Assembly (NCBI GenBank): GCA_020630895.1 | Contig: JAHDII010000097.1 | Location: 1 to 10,926 of the forward strand | Length of the DNA: 10,926 nt | Direction of reading: 5' to 3' | DNA from: Saprospiraceae bacterium | Lineage (GTDB): Bacteria; Bacteroidota; Bacteroidia; Chitinophagales; Saprospiraceae | Shown here: in pieces, positions 7,426 through 10,926 of the stretch | Layout: each line of letters starts with the position of its first letter | Position numbering within the stretch: the first letter of the stretch is position 1 | The notes under the pieces: model-generated | What the model was told of the DNA's origin: nothing | Database searches by the model: none | What the model saw: only the letters and a program-made list of their open reading frames with translations | Translations under genes and position numbers: made by a program

Positions 7426-8185
7426 ATTTATTAATATATTTTCTGAAAAATTCGTCTAATAAAACAGCATTTCCTTTTGCAGCAGGTAAAGATAATTTTA
7501 TTTCATCTGCTTGCATAATACAATCTTCAATAAAAGAAAAAATTAATGATTCTCCTTGATGTAAATAAGATTCATTTTTTGTTTTTTTCAATTCAATTAA
7601 TGATTCAATGTTTTGTATTATTTTTTTATCTAAAGAAAGATTTAAATAGATTTTAGTAAAATCTATTGGAGGCATTTTTTCTTTTTCGATAATCCATTTA
7701 CATACAGTTGCCGTTCGTAAAGCATAAAAAAGTTTTTTTAATTTATATTCTTTTTTTTCTTCTATTTCCGATTTTATTTTTTTAGCCATACTTAAATAAT
7801 GATGCATGGTTGCTATTTTAGAATAATACGATGAACTAACATTTAAAATATCAGATATAAATTCTTTATCCGCTGAATAAATAATTGAAGATTGTATCCT
7901 TTCTAATAATGGAGCATTTGATTTTTTTAATAATTGTAATGATTTTTTCAATTCCCATCCTGAAATATCAATATCATTATTTTCAAACATTAATTCAATA
8001 CTATCTTTTTTATTACTTAAAGATAAATACCAATCTTTTTTATGAACATAAATTAATCTTATATCATAATCACTATTAGGAGAAGGAAAACCCCAAGCTC
8101 TGGAACCTGTTTCACAAGCCAATAATATTTTAATATTCTTTTTGGCTTCTATTTCTTTTAAATATTTTAATATTTTGTCAGTCAT
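7415..8185 (-). CDS. PF10127/COG3541 nucleotidyltransferase (YcgL/RlaP-type), short paralogue
   Basis: A 256-residue soluble protein with the same polymerase beta-type core as its downstream neighbour. It shows CETGSRAWGF (24-33), then NSDYDIRLIYV (37-47) with Asp39 and Asp41, and DIDISGWELKKSL (71-83), whose Asp73 could be the third metal ligand. SNAPLLERIQS (89-99) and a C-terminal LDEFFRKYI segment agree with Bacillus YcgL-like proteins as I recall them, and the length is normal for that group. It is first in a two-gene minus-strand unit; its TGA (7417-7415) lies past the next ATG at 7425. The 72 bp before its own start hold a tandem 9-mer and a small palindrome, and beyond them a long inverted repeat, so a regulated leader is possible. 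The reaction catalysed is not known. Confidence 0.87.
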   Translation of the reverse strand: MTDKILKYLKEIEAKKNIKILLACETGSRAWGFPSPNSDYDIRLIYVHKKDWYLSLSNKKDSIELMFENNDIDISGWELKKSLQLLKKSNAPLLERIQSSIIYSADKEFISDILNVSSSYYSKIATMHHYLSMAKKIKSEIEEKKEYKLKKLFYALRTATVCKWIIEKEKMPPIDFTKIYLNLSLDKKIIQNIESLIELKKTKNESYLHQGESLIFSFIEDCIMQADEIKLSLPAAKGNAVLLDEFFRKYINKYDD

Positions 8186-8208
8186 TTTTTTATTTTAATC
8201 ATCAAGCA

Positions 8209-8226
8209 ATTTAATTCATTTAATTC
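8209..8226. repeat. Perfect tandem 9-mer upstream of the nucleotidyltransferase pair
   Basis: ATTTAATTC occurs twice without a gap, at 8209-8217 and 8218-8226, starting 24 bp before the short paralogue's ATG. All positions but two are A or T, so it could be chance. It is recorded because it lies in the leader next to a palindrome and a long inverted repeat. Confidence 0.4.
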
Positions 8227-8227
8227 T

Positions 8228-8243
8228 ATCAATAAAAATTGAT
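8228..8243. repeat. 16-bp palindrome ATCAAT-AAAA-ATTGAT in the same leader
   Basis: Perfect 6-bp arms (8228-8233 and 8238-8243) around AAAA lie 43 bp upstream of the short paralogue's start. The size suits an operator for a dimeric repressor or a small leader hairpin. No regulator gene is adjacent, so the role is open. Confidence 0.35.
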
Positions 8244-8257
8244 GGTCGTATTTTATT

Positions 8258-8314
8258 ATACTAATCCATAGTTAGAACATGAATTTAATACATATTCTAA
8301 CTATGGATTGGTAT
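8258..8314. repeat. Long inverted repeat, 24-bp arms and 9-bp loop
   Basis: The arms 8258-8281 and 8291-8314 are complementary at 22 of 24 positions around the loop AATTTAATA. The core AATCCATAGTTAGAA / TTCTAACTATGGATT (8263-8277 / 8295-8309) is a perfect 15-bp match. Of the two exceptions, 8262/8310 is a G-U wobble in plus-strand RNA and 8278/8294 is a wobble in minus-strand RNA, so either transcript keeps 23 paired positions. It lies 65 bp past the propeller gene's stop and 72 bp before the nucleotidyltransferase start, both minus strand. No long T run follows on either strand, which is unlike a classical terminator. It could be a processing or stability element, a terminator, an operator, or a small palindromic mobile remnant. 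Confidence 0.75.
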
Positions 8315-8379
8315 TAAAACCCAATCGTTTTCTAAATCGTTCAAATATTTTGCTTGTATTATATTTAAAAAGAAGCGTT

Positions 8380-9648
8380 TTATTTTCTCAATTGAATTTC
8401 TACACGCTGATTTTTTTGACGTCCTTTTTCTGTTTCATTAGACGCAATAGGTTTTCTTTTTCCATATCCAACATAAGTCACTTGCTCTTTAGATATTCCT
8501 TTACTATAAAAATATTCAGCAATATTTTTAGCTCTCCAAGTAGATAACCAATCACAATATTCTTCATTGGGTAAATGATTCGTATGTCCTCCTATTTCAA
8601 TTTTTAATGTGGGATCTTCTTGTAAGTAAGAAAGAATTAAATTTAATTCTTTTAAAGAAGAATTTGTAAAATGGATAGAATCAGATTCAAAAAAAACTTG
8701 CTCCATTGTAAAAGGACGTTCTATCAAAATAGTTTTAAACTGAAATAATCCTTTAGAGCGTGTACCTGTCCAAATATTTCCTTCATTATCTATTTTTACT
8801 TGAGTAGATTCATCATTAGTATAACCATCTTTTTTATCAAAAATTTTCACAATATCATTTTGAGGATCATATCGAGATAAAATTCCTGAAGCTAAAAATA
8901 AACGCCCTTTTTTGTCAATAGTCATACTACGAACATTTCCTTTTTTAATACCACTACCAATTAATATTTTCTCCCATTTATCGTTATTAATTTTCCATAA
9001 ATTTTTAGAACCTATCATCCAAGTATTATCTTCTTGAAAAGTAATTGCTGTAAAACTTTCTGATGGTTTATGAGTTTTCCAAATATTATTTTTAATTTCA
9101 CAAACACCTAAGCTTGTTCCAATCCAAATAGAATTATTAGAATTTTTTGCGATAAAAAATATATCATTAGATCGCAACTCAGAATTATTCCTTTCATAGT
9201 GTTCTATTTGAGACATTTTTTTTATATTCCAAACATAAACACCATTTTTTGAAGTACCAATCCATAAATGAGAATTAATAAGAGTCAAACTTGTTATCGT
9301 AATATTTTTTGTAGGATCAACAAAAAATCTTGTTTCCTTATCCGACCGAACAATTTCACCAGAAGCCAAACTCGTCCAAACATAGCCACTTTCTTCCATA
9401 ACCATGGCTGTTACTTTTCCTTCTTCATGAATGGTTCTAACACCTTCATAATTATTAAAAACATATAAGCCTGTATTTGTACCTGCCCAAGTCATGTCTG
9501 ATCGATCTGCCAATAAACAATTAATAGGAATATTCGCTAAAAATTGTTGACATTGTTCTACCTCAACTTTTACTTGAGATTTTAAAAATAAAGGAAGAAA
9601 TAAAAAGCTAATAGCTAATTTTATGCTATACCAATAATTTGAGTTCAT
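8380..9648 (-). CDS. Exported beta-propeller protein with OmpA-like C-terminal domain
   Basis: A 422-residue exported protein. Residues 1-24 are a signal peptide, with a likely cut before Gln25. About 50-305 hold seven blade-like repeats built on W-x-G-T and related forms (near 54, 91, 129, 175, 210, 251 and 293), as in the 'two-component regulator propeller' family. Residues about 314-422 form an OmpA-like domain ending in GRQKNQRVEI. OmpA domains tether proteins to peptidoglycan by an Asp and an Arg that bind diaminopimelate. Here Arg372 is kept but the Asp of GHTD is Asn357. I recall GHTN with a following CD in other Bacteroidota OmpA domains, so this is probably a natural subfamily. There is no kinase or DNA-binding part, so it is more likely a periplasmic or outer-membrane scaffold or sensor than a regulator. 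No lipobox is seen. The gene ends 65 bp before the long inverted repeat. Confidence 0.85.
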   Translation of the reverse strand: MNSNYWYSIKLAISFLFLPLFLKSQVKVEVEQCQQFLANIPINCLLADRSDMTWAGTNTGLYVFNNYEGVRTIHEEGKVTAMVMEESGYVWTSLASGEIVRSDKETRFFVDPTKNITITSLTLINSHLWIGTSKNGVYVWNIKKMSQIEHYERNNSELRSNDIFFIAKNSNNSIWIGTSLGVCEIKNNIWKTHKPSESFTAITFQEDNTWMIGSKNLWKINNDKWEKILIGSGIKKGNVRSMTIDKKGRLFLASGILSRYDPQNDIVKIFDKKDGYTNDESTQVKIDNEGNIWTGTRSKGLFQFKTILIERPFTMEQVFFESDSIHFTNSSLKELNLILSYLQEDPTLKIEIGGHTNHLPNEEYCDWLSTWRAKNIAEYFYSKGISKEQVTYVGYGKRKPIASNETEKGRQKNQRVEIQLRK

Positions 9649-9904
9649 GAGTATTAATACTTGTTTGTTATAGTTGCTTCTTAAGACGAGAAAAAATAGA
9701 AAAAGGATCTTAATAAATGATCTTTAACATTATTTTTCATAAAAAAGAGCATAGCTTATATGAAGGGTATGATTAAAGATAATTCTACCATATATTAAGT
9801 GAAGTACCCCTTGTATTAACTTATCATCTATAATTTTTATAAAATTATTAACAAAAAGAGATGTATAAATCATATACATTGGTGTTGAATCAAACAATAT
9901 AGAG
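9649..9904. other. Divergent intergenic region with no clear gene
   Basis: These 256 bp separate the minus-strand propeller gene from the plus-strand secreted-protein gene. The best promoter-like element is TACATTGG at 9875-9882, a one-mismatch fit to TAnnTTTG, 22 bp before the plus-strand ATG. A perfect A/T palindrome, ATAATTTT-TAT-AAAATTAT, spans 9830-9848. ATCTTTAA (9720-9727) recurs inverted at 9773-9780. None is strong enough to assign a function. The open frame on the minus strand crossing 9730-9981 is antisense to the signal peptide of the next gene and is not believed. Confidence 0.5.
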
Positions 9905-10876
9905 ATGAAAAATATACTTGGAATAGTGATTATTATCGTTTTAACTGTAATTTCTTTTGAAACTACTGCACAAGTGCCCACAGCACCAGGCAGCGATACA
10001 GCTCCTCAAACACCTCAAAATGATGATCCCAAAACTCCTGAAAAGCCTGAAATACCTACGAAGCCTGAACGTCCAGATATAGAAGATTTAGAAATAGAAA
10101 TACCTTCACGCCCTGAACCTACTGAAGCTCCAGAAGCACCTACTAATGAGGAGGAATCAGAAGCTGAGTTTAGAACTCAAACACAAGGAGGATGGGGCAG
10201 TACTCCTAATGGAAATAATCCAGGAAAATATTTACATACCAATTTTGCTAAAGCATTTCCAAATGGAATTACAATTGGTCAAGGAAAAACACTTCGATTT
10301 ACCTCTGCTCAAGCTATAACAGATTTTCTTCCAGCAGGAGGAAAAGCAGAAGCATTAACACAAAGTGAGATTAATCCTAAAGGATTAAAAAATAATTTAG
10401 CTGCTCAGTTATTAGCATTAACCATTTCAGTAGGATTTGATAATAAAATTGCTTCTTTTAGTGCTTCTTCTCATTCTTTAGCTACTCTTAAAATTACAGA
10501 AGGAACTTTTAAAGGAAAAACAGTCCAATTTTTATTACAAGAAGCGAATAAGGCTTTAGGAGGAAATAACACTACTTATTCTTTGAGTTCAATTAATGAT
10601 GCTCTTTCAAAATGTAACCAAAATTATGTTGATGGAAAATCATCTAATGGATTTTTATCAATAAATCAGCCATCATCTGGAAGTGTTCCAACAACTTCTT
10701 ATCCTGATGAAATAGAAGAAAATACAGATAAAAATCAAGGAAAAAATAAAGATAAGGTAAAAGGTAAAGGAAAAGACAAGAACAAGGAAACAAAAGGAGA
10801 ATCTAAAAATAAAGGCAAAGGAAAAGATAAAAATAATACAAAAAATAAAGGCAAAGGAAAAAGTAAGAATAAATAG
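9905..10876 (+). CDS. Secreted protein: Pro/Glu linker, TQGGWG domain, Lys-rich tail
   Basis: A 323-residue secreted protein of unknown function. Residues 1-22 form a signal peptide (likely cut after Ala22, before Gln23). About 24-88 are a disordered linker rich in Pro, Glu and Thr. About 89-252 form one globular unit, running from TQTQGGWGS (91-99) through NFAKAFPNGITIG, FLPAG, LAAQLLALTISVGFD (165-179) and VDGKSSNGFL. I recall this pattern from secreted Bacteroidota proteins, without a named function. Residues 276-323 are almost only Lys, Gly, Asn and Asp and include repeated GKGKDKN. There is no type IX sorting domain, lipobox or C-terminal membrane anchor, so the basic tail may bind acidic surface polymers or DNA (inference). 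The ATG at 9905 is the only start that gives a full signal peptide. The next reading frame begins at or just after the stop codon. Confidence 0.85.
   Translation: MKNILGIVIIIVLTVISFETTAQVPTAPGSDTAPQTPQNDDPKTPEKPEIPTKPERPDIEDLEIEIPSRPEPTEAPEAPTNEEESEAEFRTQTQGGWGSTPNGNNPGKYLHTNFAKAFPNGITIGQGKTLRFTSAQAITDFLPAGGKAEALTQSEINPKGLKNNLAAQLLALTISVGFDNKIASFSASSHSLATLKITEGTFKGKTVQFLLQEANKALGGNNTTYSLSSINDALSKCNQNYVDGKSSNGFLSINQPSSGSVPTTSYPDEIEENTDKNQGKNKDKVKGKGKDKNKETKGESKNKGKGKDKNNTKNKGKGKSKNK
10730..10873 (+). repeat. Imperfect A/G-rich repeats encoding the Lys/Gly/Asn tail
   Basis: Three imperfect copies of a ~21-bp unit, AAAGG(T/C)AAAGGAAAA plus a variable end, start at 10760, 10811 and 10847, separated by AAA/AAT/GAT-rich codons. 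They encode GKGKDKN-like units of the protein tail. The strand is nearly all purine (A and G), a composition prone to slippage, so tail length may vary between strains. Confidence 0.65.
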
Positions 10877-10926
10877 ATGTTATTACGAAAAGTTTTTTAT
10901 GAAAGACGACTTAGAGATTTTGGAAA
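10877..10926 (+). CDS. Partial gene at the right edge, frame undecided
   Basis: Two starts are possible and the window ends before they can be separated. One ATG (10877) follows the TAG of the secreted-protein gene without a gap and reads MLLRKVFYERRLRDFG. The other (10899), in a different frame, reads MKDDLEILE and has the more usual spacing and an AT-rich leader. Both stay open to the edge. A second gene in the same operon is likely; no family can be assigned from so few residues. Confidence 0.4.
   Translation, partial: MLLRKVFYERRLRDFG

Noticed and set aside
5635..8185. Toxin-antitoxin module (MNT/HEPN-like) reading of the nucleotidyltransferase pair
   Set aside because: MNT antitoxins are about 100-150 aa and pair with a HEPN protein carrying RX4-6H. 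Here both proteins are larger PF10127-type enzymes with their own catalytic motifs, and I see no clear HEPN motif.
8279..8317. 12-codon ATG frame within the inverted repeat
   Set aside because: Too short, and fully explained by the palindrome arms.
8323..8341. Direct repeat AATCGTT (8323-8329 and 8335-8341)
   Set aside because: Only 7 bp and two copies; not more than expected by chance in spacer DNA without conservation data.
8308..8547. 79-aa plus-strand frame near the long inverted repeat
   Set aside because: It is antisense to the conserved OmpA domain; its hydrophobic look comes from the complement of A-rich codons.
9730..9981. 83-aa open frame on the minus strand
   Set aside because: It runs antisense through the signal-peptide codons of the secreted protein and through AT-rich spacer. 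It has a Cys- and Ile-rich composition unlike neighbouring proteins and no promoter or family pattern.

Overview
The window looks like a chromosomal piece of a very AT-rich member of the Bacteroidota, probably Flavobacteriales. The clues are the strong A/T bias at all codon positions, starts preceded by A-rich stretches instead of Shine-Dalgarno sequences, promoter candidates of the TAnnTTTG type, a fused IcmF mutase, a beta-propeller protein with an OmpA-like C-terminus, and a secreted protein with a 'TQGGWG' domain that I recall from Bacteroidota. No tRNA, rRNA, CRISPR array, transposase or phage gene was seen.

Layout from left to right. (1) 93-3476, minus: fused isobutyryl-CoA mutase IcmF, with a hairpin at 41-72 beyond its 3' end. 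(2) 3477-3578: a divergent promoter region with a TAnnTTTG element on each strand. (3) 3579-5563, plus: a two-gene membrane unit, made of an unrecognised multi-pass protein and a GT-C (family 39-like) glycosyltransferase. (4) 5635-6359, plus: a 52-aa very basic protein that is easy to miss, then a 2H phosphoesterase of the 2'-5' RNA ligase (LigT/ThpR) type. (5) 6367-8185, minus and convergent with (4): two overlapping genes for PF10127/COG3541 (YcgL/RlaP-type) nucleotidyltransferases. (6) 8186-8379: a leader/intergenic region with a 24-bp-arm inverted repeat, a small palindrome and a tandem 9-mer. (7) 8380-9648, minus: exported seven-repeat propeller with an OmpA-like C-terminal domain. (8) 9905-10876, plus: secreted protein with a Pro/Glu-rich linker, a globular domain and a Lys/Gly/Asn-rich tail. 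(9) The first codons of another plus-strand gene at the right edge.

The part most worth attention is 5635-8185. It places a possible ribosome-rescue-like (ArfA-like) microprotein, a 2H RNA end-processing enzyme and two RlaP-type nucleotidyltransferases next to each other. PF10127 proteins have been linked to RNA repair by comparative genomics, and 2H enzymes act on 2',3'-cyclic or 2'-phosphorylated RNA ends. An RNA-damage or translation-rescue neighbourhood is therefore a reasonable hypothesis. It is inferred from family and position only: the two halves are on opposite strands and no RNA ligase or kinase gene is visible. The right-hand genes look like ordinary cell-envelope functions.
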